A stretch of DNA of 64,000 nt from Acidimicrobiales bacterium (GTDB lineage Bacteria; Actinomycetota; Acidimicrobiia; Acidimicrobiales; Acidimicrobilacustridaceae): the NCBI GenBank assembly GCA_030830565.1, contig JAURMR010000035.1, positions 62,001-126,000 of the forward strand, written 5' to 3'. Position 1 is the stretch's first letter, and the number at the start of each line of letters is the position of its first letter. Positions 37,543 through 45,795 of this stretch are shown piece by piece. The position numbers and the translations under genes were made by a program. The notes under the pieces are model-generated. The model searched no databases. It had not been told where the DNA came from and saw only the letters and a list, made by a program, of their open reading frames with translations.

Positions 37543-37728
37543 GAGACCTCAGGACACGCGCATTTGCCCGGCACGAACCGAGCCGGGGGTGGGCTGATGA
37601 GGTTACCCAGCGATCGCCCCTACGCCCGCCGTCCGGGACGGATCAAGATTCGATTCAGGTTTCGTATCTGTGAAACCCGTCATCGGTGATTGCGCTGGAG
37701 GCCTCAACGGGTGTCAACTAGCCCTCGT

Positions 37729-39750
37729 ATGACTGCACCCACAGAGAGTCAACCTGCGAGCGGACCCGCTCCATTGCCACCTTCGTCTCGAACACGTATT
37801 CCGGAAAGCCGAACGTTTCGGTTTAAGAATCGTCTCCTCGGTCGTCCCCTTAACACCGACCAGCTTGAGCACGAACGTTTAGGAAACCCAACTGCCCTCG
37901 CGGTCTTTGCATCCGACAACCTTTCTTCTGCGGCCTACGCCACAGAAGAAATCCTTCATACGCTGCTACTTGCCGGCATCGGCATCGTGGCGTTCCAGTA
38001 TGTGTTGCCGATCACGTTTGCGATGATCGCCGTACTCATCATTCTGATTCTGAGTTACCGCCAAACGATCAAGGCCTACCCGTCCGCTGGCGGCGCATAC
38101 ATCGTCACCAAAGACAACCTTGGCGTGCTTCCCGCTCAGGTTGCCGGCGTCTCACTACTCACTGATTACATCTTGGTTGTCGCCGTCTCCGTATCGGCTG
38201 GAACTGCAGCTCTCTATTCCGTTTTCTCCGAGCTGTATCCGTACCGTGTACTCATCGCACTTGGATTTATCGCAATTATTGCGATTGGCAATCTCCGGGG
38301 AGTGAAGGAATCTGGCCGAATCTTCGCTGTGCCTACCTATGCATTCGTTGTCGCCATGGCGATGATGATCGGATACGGCCTGTACAAGGCAGGATTCGGT
38401 GGCGGGCTCAACGAGATCACCATTGACGAAATGAATCCAGAGCAGGCCCATGAGGCACTCGGAATGAGTGCTGTTGGTTGGTTCCTCGTCCTCCACGCAT
38501 TCGCTTCGGGCGGTGCTGCTGTTACCGGCGTCGAAGCCATTTCGAACGGCGTTCCCGCGTTCCGCGAGCCATCGTGGAAAAACGCCGCCAAGACTCTCGT
38601 CATCATGGGAACAATGCTCGGCCTGATGTTCATCGGCATCTCTTGGCTCGCATCGGAGTTGCACACGATTCCAGTTACGGGCAAGACCGTGATCGCTCAG
38701 ATCGCCGAAGCGGTGTACGGCAGTTCAGGACTCGGTCGAGTCATGTTCGTCTTCACCCAGTTCGCAACAATGCTGATCTTGGTCTTGGCGGCAAACACAG
38801 GCTTTGCTGACTTTCCCCGACTTGCAAGCTTCCAAGCCGAAGACTCATTTATGCCACGCCAACTCACCAAGCGCGGTCATCGCTTGGTCTACAGCAATGG
38901 CATCTTGGCTCTAGCTGGCATTGCCGCGGCCCTCGTGATCATCCTGAGCGCCAGCGTCAGCAAGCTCATCCCGCTGTACGCAATTGGCGTCTTCCTTAGC
39001 TTCACGCTCTCCCAGCTCGGTATGGCTCGGCGACATCTCCGAATTAAAGAACCAGGTTGGAAAGTCGGCCTTCTCATCAATGGCACAGGGGCAATTGTCA
39101 CCGCAGTCGTGACACTGGTCATCAGCGCAACAAAGTTCCTCGATGGGGCGTGGGTCATCATTGCGATGATCCCGATATTTGTATGGGTCGTTGTTCGCCT
39201 GAACCATCAGTACGAAGCAGAGAAGGCTGAACTTGAAGAAGACGCGACACTCGCAGCGACTGCGCCCATCCTCAAGCGTCACGCCGTCATCGTGCTCCTC
39301 GCCAAGATTGATCGCACCTCGGCTCGTGCGATTCAGTACGCACGCACACTCAACCCCGATCGCCTCAGCGCAGTTCACATTGCGGTCGATGAGCAACACG
39401 CTGAAGAACTTTCGAAAGAGTGGAGCACATTGCCTCTCAAGCAAATCCCACTTGATGTGCGCGAATGCCCCGACCGGCGCATCAACCGAACCGTGCTCGA
39501 AGTGGTGTCAGAGATGGCGGCTGACGGCGACACAGAAGTAACTATCCTCATTCCACGACGCGAATACCGATCAGCGTGGCACCGACTTCTCCATGACAGG
39601 ACCGCGGATGGCATCGCAAAGGCACTCGGCGATGTTCCACATGCGAACGTCACATTTGTTCCGTACCACCTGACGCGGACCTCGAAGGGTCAGCGAATCC
39701 ACAAGGTGGAGCACGGAGCTATGTCGGGAACCTCAGGAATTCATCACTGA
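37729..39750 (+). CDS. APC-superfamily permease, KimA-like potassium transporter
   Basis: The protein has 673 residues from ATG 37729. A Pro/Ser-rich N-terminus is followed by RFKNRLLGRPLNTDQLEHERLGNPTALAVFASDNLSSAAYATEE, a conserved entry to the LeuT-fold core, and about twelve transmembrane helices up to about residue 500. The cytoplasmic C-terminus (about 525-665) resembles a universal-stress-protein-like domain. KimA of Bacillus subtilis has this layout and is regulated by c-di-AMP. An OB-fold gene follows one base after the stop, as with the M. tuberculosis Rv2690c-Rv2694c neighbourhood (from memory). The substrate is inferred. Confidence 0.8.
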   Translation: MTAPTESQPASGPAPLPPSSRTRIPESRTFRFKNRLLGRPLNTDQLEHERLGNPTALAVFASDNLSSAAYATEEILHTLLLAGIGIVAFQYVLPITFAMIAVLIILILSYRQTIKAYPSAGGAYIVTKDNLGVLPAQVAGVSLLTDYILVVAVSVSAGTAALYSVFSELYPYRVLIALGFIAIIAIGNLRGVKESGRIFAVPTYAFVVAMAMMIGYGLYKAGFGGGLNEITIDEMNPEQAHEALGMSAVGWFLVLHAFASGGAAVTGVEAISNGVPAFREPSWKNAAKTLVIMGTMLGLMFIGISWLASELHTIPVTGKTVIAQIAEAVYGSSGLGRVMFVFTQFATMLILVLAANTGFADFPRLASFQAEDSFMPRQLTKRGHRLVYSNGILALAGIAAALVIILSASVSKLIPLYAIGVFLSFTLSQLGMARRHLRIKEPGWKVGLLINGTGAIVTAVVTLVISATKFLDGAWVIIAMIPIFVWVVVRLNHQYEAEKAELEEDATLAATAPILKRHAVIVLLAKIDRTSARAIQYARTLNPDRLSAVHIAVDEQHAEELSKEWSTLPLKQIPLDVRECPDRRINRTVLEVVSEMAADGDTEVTILIPRREYRSAWHRLLHDRTADGIAKALGDVPHANVTFVPYHLTRTSKGQRIHKVEHGAMSGTSGIHH

Positions 39751-39751
39751 A

Positions 39752-40138
39752 ATGGCACTCTTCTCTCGCAGTTCGAAGCGTCTCGAGGCAGAGTCATCCG
39801 CCAAGGCCAAAGCATCGTTCGATGCACTCGGTCGGGAAGCACTTCGCGGAGTCATCAAAATCGCCGATGTGAAGTGGCGCGAAAACGTCCGAGTTGCCGG
39901 ACGTGTGAAGGCACTCCGCGTTCAGCCGTGGGCAGACCAAGTTGCGAGCCTTGAACTCACCCTCGCCGATGAGACTGGCGGAATTACGGTCGTGTTCCTC
40001 GGACGACGCACTCTCGGGGGTGTCAACCTTGGCACTCACCTGGTCGTTGAAGGAATGACGAGCGAGCACAATCGTCTGCTCACCATTCTCAACCCCGCCT
40101 ATCAACTCCTGCCACGTCAGGTTGAACTCCCCTACTGA
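39752..40138 (+). CDS. OB-fold nucleic acid-binding domain protein
   Basis: The 128-residue protein has a basic N-terminus, then a small beta-barrel pattern: VRVAGRVKALRVQPWADQVASLELTLADETGGITVVFLGRR and LGTHLVVEGMTS. It resembles the RecG-like OB-fold proteins next to potassium-transport genes in actinobacteria. Its function is unknown; nucleic acid binding is inferred from the fold. It starts one base after the permease stop and converges with pth across six bases. Confidence 0.8.
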   Translation: MALFSRSSKRLEAESSAKAKASFDALGREALRGVIKIADVKWRENVRVAGRVKALRVQPWADQVASLELTLADETGGITVVFLGRRTLGGVNLGTHLVVEGMTSEHNRLLTILNPAYQLLPRQVELPY

Positions 40139-40144
40139 CGGCGA

Positions 40145-40768
40145 TTATGCAGTGCGGGCGTTGACGCGGTTCATTGCTGCGTCGGGGCCATCGCTCACAA
40201 TCAGTTCAACTGCATCGGCGGCAATTTCGATCGCCACATCAAGTGCTTCACGATCGGCTTTCCCGACTCGCTTCAACACGTGATCAGCACCGCCCTCTTT
40301 ACTTGGCGGCTTACCGACGCCGATACGGACGCGCACAAACCCATCATCGTGAAGATGCGCCTTAATCGAACGCAATCCGTTATGACCCGCTAGCCCACCG
40401 CCGATCTTCACCCGAACCGTTCCGGTCGGCAGATCGAGTTCATCGTGAACAATCACAAGTGCCGTTGCTTCTTCAATGCCGAACCGACGCACCATTGGCG
40501 ACACTGACTCACCAGAAAGGTTCATGAACGTCGTGGGCTTCGCGAGCGCGACACGTTTTTGACCGATACGCACCTCGTCAACGAGCGCGCGCTCCTTGCC
40601 CGCTTTCAAACGGCCGTTATGGCGCCGTTCAAGAAGATCGATGACGGCAAAGCCAACGTTGTGGCGCGTGCCGTCATACTCGTTTCCTGGATTACCGAGA
40701 CCAACGACAAGAACGTCAGCCGGCGTGCCGCGTCGGGGGCGATCGCCGCCCCTGCCGCCAAAAGCCAC
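40145..40768 (-). CDS. pth: Peptidyl-tRNA hydrolase
   Basis: The 207-residue protein starts at GTG directly after the rplY stop. The Pth core begins at VLVVGLGNPGNEYDGTRHNVGF (catalytic His in RHNVG), then TFMNLSGESV, VIVHDELDLPTGTVRVKIGGGLAGHNGLRSI with the catalytic Asp and Asn, and RVRIGVGKP. It releases tRNA from peptidyl-tRNA that has dropped off the ribosome. The extra about 17 basic residues at the N-terminus may be disordered or the start may be further in. The rplY-pth order is conserved in actinobacteria. Confidence 0.95.
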   Translation of the reverse strand: MAFGGRGGDRPRRGTPADVLVVGLGNPGNEYDGTRHNVGFAVIDLLERRHNGRLKAGKERALVDEVRIGQKRVALAKPTTFMNLSGESVSPMVRRFGIEEATALVIVHDELDLPTGTVRVKIGGGLAGHNGLRSIKAHLHDDGFVRVRIGVGKPPSKEGGADHVLKRVGKADREALDVAIEIAADAVELIVSDGPDAAMNRVNARTA

Positions 40769-41413
40769 CTACTCGGCGTCGCCCTCGGCGGCAGCCTCTG
40801 CCGGGGCTCCTTCGCCACCCTCAGCTGCTTCACCTTCGCTTGCGCCATCTTCGATGGAGAAGCGAGTGGCAAGACCAAGAACAAGCTGGACGCCCCCATC
40901 GATATCAGTCGTGACACCAGCAGGAAGCGTGAGCGTTTCAACAGTGATCGACTCGCCGATGTCAAGCTCGGTGATGTCGATTTCGATCTGGCTCGGAATG
41001 TCAGCAGGCTTTGCAGTAACAGTCAGTGTCTTGAGCGGCTGATCAACGATGCCACGGCGGCCTTCGACCTTCTTGGCTTCGCCAACAAGAACCAGCGGGA
41101 CTTCAACCGCAACGCCGGCATCGGGATCAACACGCAGGAAGTCAACGTGCAGAACGTTGCGGCGAATCGGGTGACGCTGAAGATCCTTGATGATGGCAAG
41201 GTCCTTCTGACCATCGACATCGAGAGTGATGAGCGCGTTAAGACCGGCTTCGGTGGTGAGCGCACGACGAAGGTCGGGCCAAGGAACCGAAACAGCAACC
41301 GAATCGCGGCCCAAGCCGTACACGACCGCAGGCACGAGACCGTCGGTCCGCATACGGGTCGAAGAACGGGAACCGGCAATACGTCCGGTTGAGGCAGTAA
41401 GGGTGATAGCCAT
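40769..41413 (-). CDS. rplY: 50S ribosomal protein L25/general stress protein Ctc
   Basis: The protein has 214 residues from ATG 41413, with AGGAGC upstream. The 5S rRNA-binding N-terminal domain has the LVPAVVYG motif and KDLAIIKDLQRHPIRRNVLHVDF; a TL5-type C-terminal domain (about 95-190) follows, and an Ala/Glu/Gly-rich acidic tail ends it. The acidic tail is typical of actinobacterial bL25. It lies between prs and pth and abuts pth directly. Confidence 0.95.
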   Translation of the reverse strand: MAITLTASTGRIAGSRSSTRMRTDGLVPAVVYGLGRDSVAVSVPWPDLRRALTTEAGLNALITLDVDGQKDLAIIKDLQRHPIRRNVLHVDFLRVDPDAGVAVEVPLVLVGEAKKVEGRRGIVDQPLKTLTVTAKPADIPSQIEIDITELDIGESITVETLTLPAGVTTDIDGGVQLVLGLATRFSIEDGASEGEAAEGGEGAPAEAAAEGDAE

Positions 41414-41478
41414 GATTGGGTGCTCCTGGAGGCAGCGCGGAGGCGCGCCGTCGGCTGACGTTCGTGAAACGGGTGGCA

Positions 41479-41508
41479 ATCCTACCGATCTGCCCCCCGG
41501 AAGGCGAA
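41479..41508 (-). promoter_or_regulatory. Possible promoter of rplY-pth
   Basis: On the minus strand, TTCGCC (41508-41503) and TAGGAT (41484-41479) are 18 bases apart, about 65 bases before the rplY start, in the 199-base gap after prs. The -10 box is reasonable and the -35 is weak. This is the only convincing pair I find in that gap. Confidence 0.35.
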
Positions 41509-41612
41509 CTCGCCCCCCGCTAGGCCCCTGGCGGCCCACCCGAAGCCCCCGACGCTACGGGATCGGCCCTGGTGCTGACCCGAGAGCGCTGAGTGCTCCC
41601 AGCAGTCGCCAA

Positions 41613-42626
41613 TCAACTCTGATTGTGACCGTCAAAGATTTCGCTGACCGACGTGTCTTCAAACACCGCGTCAATGGCATCGGCGATGATGCCAGCCACA
41701 GACAGGACTTCGATCTTGTCCGACTGCTTCTCTGGCGGTAGCGGCAACGTGTTGGTCATCACGACTTTTGAAATACACGAATCGTTCAGTCGCTGAATTG
41801 CCGGACCACTAAAGACACCGTGTGTGCACGCGGCATAAATGGCAGTAGCTCCGCGGGCCTTGAGCTGCTCTGCAGCAGCAACGATGGTGCCACCAGTGTC
41901 GATCATGTCGTCGATAAGCACACAGGTGCGGCCTTCAACCTCACCCACGACGTCGCGAGCTTCAACAGTGTTTTTGACGCCCTTGACGCGACGCTTATGC
42001 ACGATCGCAAGATCAGCATGCAATTGATTGGCGTATCGCTCGGCAACCTTCACACGGCCGGCATCGGGTGAAACGATCACGAGGTCGTCACCGAGGCCCG
42101 CCATGTAATCGACGAGAACTGGCATTGCGGTGAGGTGGTCGACGGGTCCGTCGAAGAATCCTTGGATTTGCCCAGAGTGGAGATCAACTGAAATGAGCCG
42201 CTTTGCGCCAGCAGCTTTGAACATATTGGCGATCAACTTGGCCGTGATCGGTTCGCGACCTTCAGACTTCCGGTCCTGACGGGCGTAGCCATAGAACGGC
42301 GCAACCGCAGTAATGCGCTTGGCGGACGCGCGCTTCGCTGCGTCGACCATGATCAATTGCTCCATGATCGCGTCATTGACCGACATGTTTCCGGCGCTGA
42401 CATGCGACTGGATAATGAAAACGTCCGTGCCGCGGACTGATTCACCAAATCGCGTGTGAAGTTCGCCGTTTGCGAATTCTGCGAGATTTGCGTCTCCAAG
42501 GTCGACGCCAAGACGCTCAGCGATTTCCTCAGCGAGCGGGAGATTTGCCCGACCCGAGACGATGTGCAGCCGCTTCTTGGTGACGAGTTCCATTCGGTTT
42601 CTTTCGCCGGCGTTTTGGTTGGTCAT
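41613..42626 (-). CDS. prs: Ribose-phosphate pyrophosphokinase
   Basis: The 337-residue protein makes PRPP from ribose 5-phosphate and ATP. It has SGRANLPLAEEIAERLGVDLGDANL near the start, the DLHSGQIQGFFDGPVDHL metal/ATP region, the flexible KRRVKGVKNTVEARDVVGEV and the PRPP loop VLIDDMIDTGGT. ATG 42626 overlaps the glmU stop as ATGA; an internal ATG at 42593 (MELVTKKRLHI) also fits the usual length. The order glmU-prs-rplY-pth is conserved in actinobacteria. Confidence 0.96.
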   Translation of the reverse strand: MTNQNAGERNRMELVTKKRLHIVSGRANLPLAEEIAERLGVDLGDANLAEFANGELHTRFGESVRGTDVFIIQSHVSAGNMSVNDAIMEQLIMVDAAKRASAKRITAVAPFYGYARQDRKSEGREPITAKLIANMFKAAGAKRLISVDLHSGQIQGFFDGPVDHLTAMPVLVDYMAGLGDDLVIVSPDAGRVKVAERYANQLHADLAIVHKRRVKGVKNTVEARDVVGEVEGRTCVLIDDMIDTGGTIVAAAEQLKARGATAIYAACTHGVFSGPAIQRLNDSCISKVVMTNTLPLPPEKQSDKIEVLSVAGIIADAIDAVFEDTSVSEIFDGHNQS

Positions 42627-43720
42627 TCTGGAGTCGAAGTGTAGAACGGTCCGGGCCGGGCTCCGTCAGAAACCACTGCGCCCTCCTCGAGGACCGCGAA
42701 CGGACCAAGGCGAACATCGTCGCCAATGTCAGCACCGCGCCCCACTGAGTTCTCCACGATTGATCGGGCCCCGACTCGGCAGTCGACAAGACGGGTATTC
42801 GGACCAATCTCGGCACCGGCCCCGATTACGCAAGAACCTTGCAAAATCGTGTCCGGAAACAACGTGACGTCAGCAGCAAGTTCAACGGTGGTGTCGACAT
42901 AGGTACGACCCGGATCGACCATAGTGACGCCCTTGCGCATCCATGCCTCGTTCGTCCGGCGGCGAAGTTCCGCTTCTGCAGCAGCTAACTGAAGACGATC
43001 ATTCACGCCGTTGGTGTCGGCCGGGTCATCGGCAACAACCGCTGAGACTCGGTAGCCCGCGCCAGCGAGCACTTCGACAACGTCGGTCAGGTAGTACTCA
43101 CCTTGCGCGTTCTCGGGGGTAATTCGACGAAGCGCCGGGCCAAGCACGCTGGCACGGAAGCAGTAGATCGAGGTGTTGACCTCGTTGATCGCCAGTTCGG
43201 CTTCAGATGCATCGGACTGTTCGACAACCCGATCGACCCGGTCGTCACGACCACGGATCACACGGCCGTAGCCGGTGGGATCGGCCACCCGAGCGGTGAG
43301 CAATGTGCAAGCTGCGTCGGTGCGCTGATGCATTTCGAGAAGTGCCGTGATGGTTTCACTTCGAAGCAACGGCGTATCGCCAGGAAGAACGATGAGGTCA
43401 GCATCGACATCATCGAGTTCGTCAGAGCTGAAGGCAGTGAGGGCAACGCCAACTGCGTCGCCTGTGCCCCGCTGAACTTCCTGTTCGACAAATTCAAGGG
43501 GAACATCGGGAGCCGCATCGAGAAGTTTCTTCGTCACCCGCTCGGCCCCGTGACCGACAACCACAACAGCCCGTCGGACCTGCGCGCCCGCCAGAGAATC
43601 AAGCACATAGAGGACCATTGCTCGCCCGCACAGCAGATGCAGCGGTTTCGGACGCGTGGACCGCATACGAGTGCCTTCACCGGCGGCAAGCACAATGGCA
43701 GAGAGCGGCCTCGGAGACAT
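42623..43720 (-). CDS. glmU: GlmU-like N-acetylglucosamine-1-phosphate uridyltransferase, C-terminally short
   Basis: The 365-residue protein has a complete pyrophosphorylase domain: IVLAAGEGTRMRSTRPKPLH, VQRGTGDAVG, ARVADPTGYGRVIRG and EYYLTDVVEVLAGAGY. The following left-handed beta-helix is cut short after about five coils, ending RLGPFAVLEEGAVVSDGARPG and then PFYTSTPE. E. coli GlmU has 456 residues, and its acetyltransferase residues Lys351, His363, Tyr366 and Asn377 lie beyond this end; Arg333 is also replaced. It should make UDP-GlcNAc from GlcNAc-1-P but probably cannot acetylate glucosamine-1-phosphate. prs follows immediately (ATGA). Confidence 0.88.
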   Translation of the reverse strand: MSPRPLSAIVLAAGEGTRMRSTRPKPLHLLCGRAMVLYVLDSLAGAQVRRAVVVVGHGAERVTKKLLDAAPDVPLEFVEQEVQRGTGDAVGVALTAFSSDELDDVDADLIVLPGDTPLLRSETITALLEMHQRTDAACTLLTARVADPTGYGRVIRGRDDRVDRVVEQSDASEAELAINEVNTSIYCFRASVLGPALRRITPENAQGEYYLTDVVEVLAGAGYRVSAVVADDPADTNGVNDRLQLAAAEAELRRRTNEAWMRKGVTMVDPGRTYVDTTVELAADVTLFPDTILQGSCVIGAGAEIGPNTRLVDCRVGARSIVENSVGRGADIGDDVRLGPFAVLEEGAVVSDGARPGPFYTSTPE

Positions 43721-43782
43721 GCATGTCTTTCTAGTACGGTCTGCCTCGCCTTACGGGGCCTCGTCGTTCGGGGCTTCACCTT

Positions 43783-43854
43783 TCGGGGGTGGTGTAATTG
43801 GCAACACGGCTGGTTTTGGTCCAGTCATTCGGGGTTCGAGTCCCTGCCCCCGAG
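43783..43854 (+). tRNA. tRNA-Gln (anticodon UUG)
   Basis: The acceptor stem is TCGGGGG (43783-43789) paired with CCCCCGA (43847-43853), with G as discriminator. The anticodon stem GCTGG/CCAGT encloses the loop TTTTGGT, giving anticodon UUG; the T arm has GGTTCGAGTCC. CCA is not encoded and must be added after transcription, unlike tRNA-Leu in this window. It lies between glmU (divergent) and the bS22 gene. Confidence 0.95.
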
Positions 43855-43948
43855 CTTTCCTCCCCTACCGACAGTCCGTTCCAGTCCCGATCGCGACGTC
43901 AGCCCAACGGCGAACGATGTCGTTTCGCACCGGAGCACCGCTTACCGC

Positions 43949-43963
43949 TACAGTCGCTCCGCC
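43949..43963 (+). promoter_or_regulatory. Possible -10 element for a leaderless bS22 transcript
   Basis: TACAGT at 43949-43954 ends nine bases before ATG 43964, so transcription could start at or next to the start codon. There is no Shine-Dalgarno site in the interval. No clear -35 box is seen. Confidence 0.35.
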
Positions 43964-44065
43964 ATGGGATCTCTCATTAAGAAGCGCCGCAAGCGCATGC
44001 GTAAGAAGAAGCACAAGAAGATGCTGAAGCGAACCCGCTTCCAGCGTCGAGCTGCCGGTAAGTGA
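43964..44065 (+). CDS. 30S ribosomal protein bS22 (AURKAIP1/COX24 domain)
   Basis: The 33-residue protein begins MGSLIKKRRKRMRKKKHKKM and ends QRRAAGK. The very basic SLIKKRRKRMRKKKHKK core and the RTRFQRR end match actinobacterial bS22, a small protein on the 30S subunit near the decoding region. It is a real gene despite its size; the larger open frame in this region (from 43103) runs antisense through glmU and is not credible. It follows tRNA-Gln and converges with ispE. Confidence 0.9.
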   Translation: MGSLIKKRRKRMRKKKHKKMLKRTRFQRRAAGK

Positions 44066-44113
44066 GCTCAGGCGTCTCTGACGCCCGCTGTGCCCTAACG
44101 ATTCTCGTTGACT

Positions 44114-44137
44114 CCACCCGGCCCGAGAGCCGGGTGG
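44114..44137. terminator. GC-rich hairpin between bS22 and ispE
   Basis: CCACCCGGC at 44114-44122 pairs perfectly with GCCGGGTGG at 44129-44137 around the loop CCGAGA. It lies between the convergent bS22 and ispE genes and could end both transcripts. No U-run follows on either side, which is common for actinobacterial terminators. A second inverted repeat, CGGGCCC (44147-44153) with GGGCCCG (44172-44178), lies just beyond. Confidence 0.5.
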
Positions 44138-44198
44138 GTCCGCGTACGGGCCCGTCCGGACCGGTTCCGAGGGGCCCGCTGAGCAGACCGTTTTGGCG

Positions 44199-44939
44199 CT
44201 AGCGAGAGGGTGTGGTGCGAGCCACAACCCGCCCAGGACCTGAGAAGGCTCCCTCGACGAACCACGTGGAGCCTGAACCGGCCAGACGCGGTCGAGTACC
44301 TGTGACCTCGGCAAGTTCGTCACGCCAGCGAGAGAGCTCAGGTGCCACCACAAGCGCAGCGGGTTCGAGGTCATTGCCGTTCTCGCCCGTTGGGCCACCC
44401 AGTTCGTCCCATGCCGAATAGACCGCCGGAGTCGAACACATGATGGGCGGTGTGAGAAGTGTGAACACTCGATCTTCGAACGGCAACGGTTCAATCTGTT
44501 CACCGATTCCCTGCACTCGGGCCCGACCACCGAAAAGACAGAACGCCACATCTGCGCCAAGGGTGACGGCCTGGTTGAGGTCGGTCATGCCGGCCCAATG
44601 AAGGATCGCCGCGGCATCGGAAGAACCGCCGCCGAGACCCGCACCAGCGGCGATCGACTTTTGGACTCGAACGGACGCATTCCGATCCACCATCGTTAAC
44701 GCACGAGTGACGAGGTCATTCGGCCCGAGATCGACGATGGTTCCCGATTCGTCAGCAAAGGTGACCGACGTGACATCCGAATTGCCAACCTCAACGGTAA
44801 GTGAATCACCGAAGTCAAGCGATACCATCTCGGCATCGATCAAGTGGTAGCCATCGCCTCGCACTCCGACCACTCGAAGTGAGGTCGTGAGTTTGGCGGG
44901 AGCGAACAGGCGAATGGGTTCGGCAGACACAGCACCCAT
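44199..44939 (-). CDS. ispE: 4-diphosphocytidyl-2-C-methyl-D-erythritol kinase
   Basis: The protein has 246 residues from ATG 44939, a GHMP kinase of the non-mevalonate isoprenoid pathway. It shows RLFAPAKLTTSLRVVG, GDGYHLIDAEMVSLDFGD, the ATP loop AAGAGLGGGSSDAAAIL and the C-terminal LAGSGSTWFV. Its length is somewhat below the usual 280-310. It starts four bases after the rsmA stop, the standard rsmA-ispE pairing. The frame open to 45113 overlaps rsmA and is not used. Confidence 0.92.
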   Translation of the reverse strand: MGAVSAEPIRLFAPAKLTTSLRVVGVRGDGYHLIDAEMVSLDFGDSLTVEVGNSDVTSVTFADESGTIVDLGPNDLVTRALTMVDRNASVRVQKSIAAGAGLGGGSSDAAAILHWAGMTDLNQAVTLGADVAFCLFGGRARVQGIGEQIEPLPFEDRVFTLLTPPIMCSTPAVYSAWDELGGPTGENGNDLEPAALVVAPELSRWRDELAEVTGTRPRLAGSGSTWFVEGAFSGPGRVVARTTPSR

Positions 44940-44943
44940 CGAA

Positions 44944-45765
44944 TCACGCACCGGCCAGCACCGCAGCAGTGAGCGCTCCCCATTGAACGACGTTGAGGCG
45001 CTCGGGCCGATCGGACGGGTCGATTCCCGCTGTTTCGAACTGTTCGTTTGTGACCTTGGCCGCCAGCGATCGGCGAAGCATCTTTCTTCGCTGACCAAAC
45101 GCCGTCCGTACAAGATCCATTAGTGCATCGTGATCGACGCTGACGATCGGGGCGGGTCGGCGTTCGATTCTGACCATGACCGACTCGACACGCGGTTGTG
45201 GGATGAACACCGTTGCGGGAATACGAGCAGCAATTGAGGCGGTGGCCCAAAGCGCCAACTTCACCGATGGAATGCCATAGGCGCGATCGCCGGCCGCAGC
45301 CGCGAGTCGCTCCCCCACTTCGCGCTGCACCATTACCAGCATGGTTTCGATTTGTGGCACATCGTCAAGCAGGTCAAGCACGATCGTTGTTGCAACGTTG
45401 TAGGGAAGATTCGCAACCAGATGCCACTGTTTGTCTGCCGGTAAAACCTGGGCCCAATCCGTTTCGAGGGCATCTCCGTGAACAACACGCACTCCGAGCG
45501 GTTCAACAGTTTCGGCCAACACAGGCAGAAGATGACGATCGAGTTCAACGGCAACGATGTTCGCCCCCGTGGCTGCGAGTTCGGTCGTTAACGACCCGAC
45601 ACCCGGACCGATCTCAACAACATTCGAGGTTGCATCAATCGCTGCTAACCGAACGATGCGACGAACCATGTTTGGATCAGCAAGAAAGTTCTGCCCAAGC
45701 GCGCGACTCGGCTCAAGTCCGTGACGCGCGAGAAGATCAGTGATGTCGCGACGAGTAAGCGTCAT
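44944..45765 (-). CDS. rsmA: 16S rRNA dimethyladenosine transferase
   Basis: The 273-residue protein (KsgA) methylates the two adenosines near the 3' end of 16S rRNA. It has LGQNFLADPNMVRRIVRLA, the SAM motif VVEIGPGVGSLTTELAATG, VHGDALETDW and the catalytic NLPYNVAT; the C-terminal helical domain has TAFGQRRKMLRRSL. It lies between the Rpf-like gene and ispE on the same strand, as in M. tuberculosis rpfB-ksgA-ispE. Confidence 0.95.
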   Translation of the reverse strand: MTLTRRDITDLLARHGLEPSRALGQNFLADPNMVRRIVRLAAIDATSNVVEIGPGVGSLTTELAATGANIVAVELDRHLLPVLAETVEPLGVRVVHGDALETDWAQVLPADKQWHLVANLPYNVATTIVLDLLDDVPQIETMLVMVQREVGERLAAAAGDRAYGIPSVKLALWATASIAARIPATVFIPQPRVESVMVRIERRPAPIVSVDHDALMDLVRTAFGQRRKMLRRSLAAKVTNEQFETAGIDPSDRPERLNVVQWGALTAAVLAGA

Positions 45766-45795
45766 GAGTTCACCGCGAACCTTCCGCGGAATTGC

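Noticed and set aside
37543-37728. Possible c-di-AMP (ydaO) riboswitch ahead of the KimA-like permease
   Set aside because: The gap has a GCCGGGGGTGGG stretch and the gene type fits, but the conserved CCGACAGCTAAC-like element and GTAGGG core are not found, and the GTGTCAACTAGCC segment directly abuts the start codon.
42594-42626. A frameshift as the cause of the short GlmU
   Set aside because: The segment after the stop encodes the start of prs with an ATGA overlap; no beta-helix repeats appear in another frame.
43103-44065. 320-codon open frame on the plus strand
   Set aside because: Most of it is antisense to glmU and runs through tRNA-Gln; only its last 33 codons form a real gene, bS22.
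44147-44178. Second inverted repeat as a separate terminator
   Set aside because: The stem is only seven pairs with an 18-base loop and no U-run; it is mentioned only alongside the stronger hairpin.
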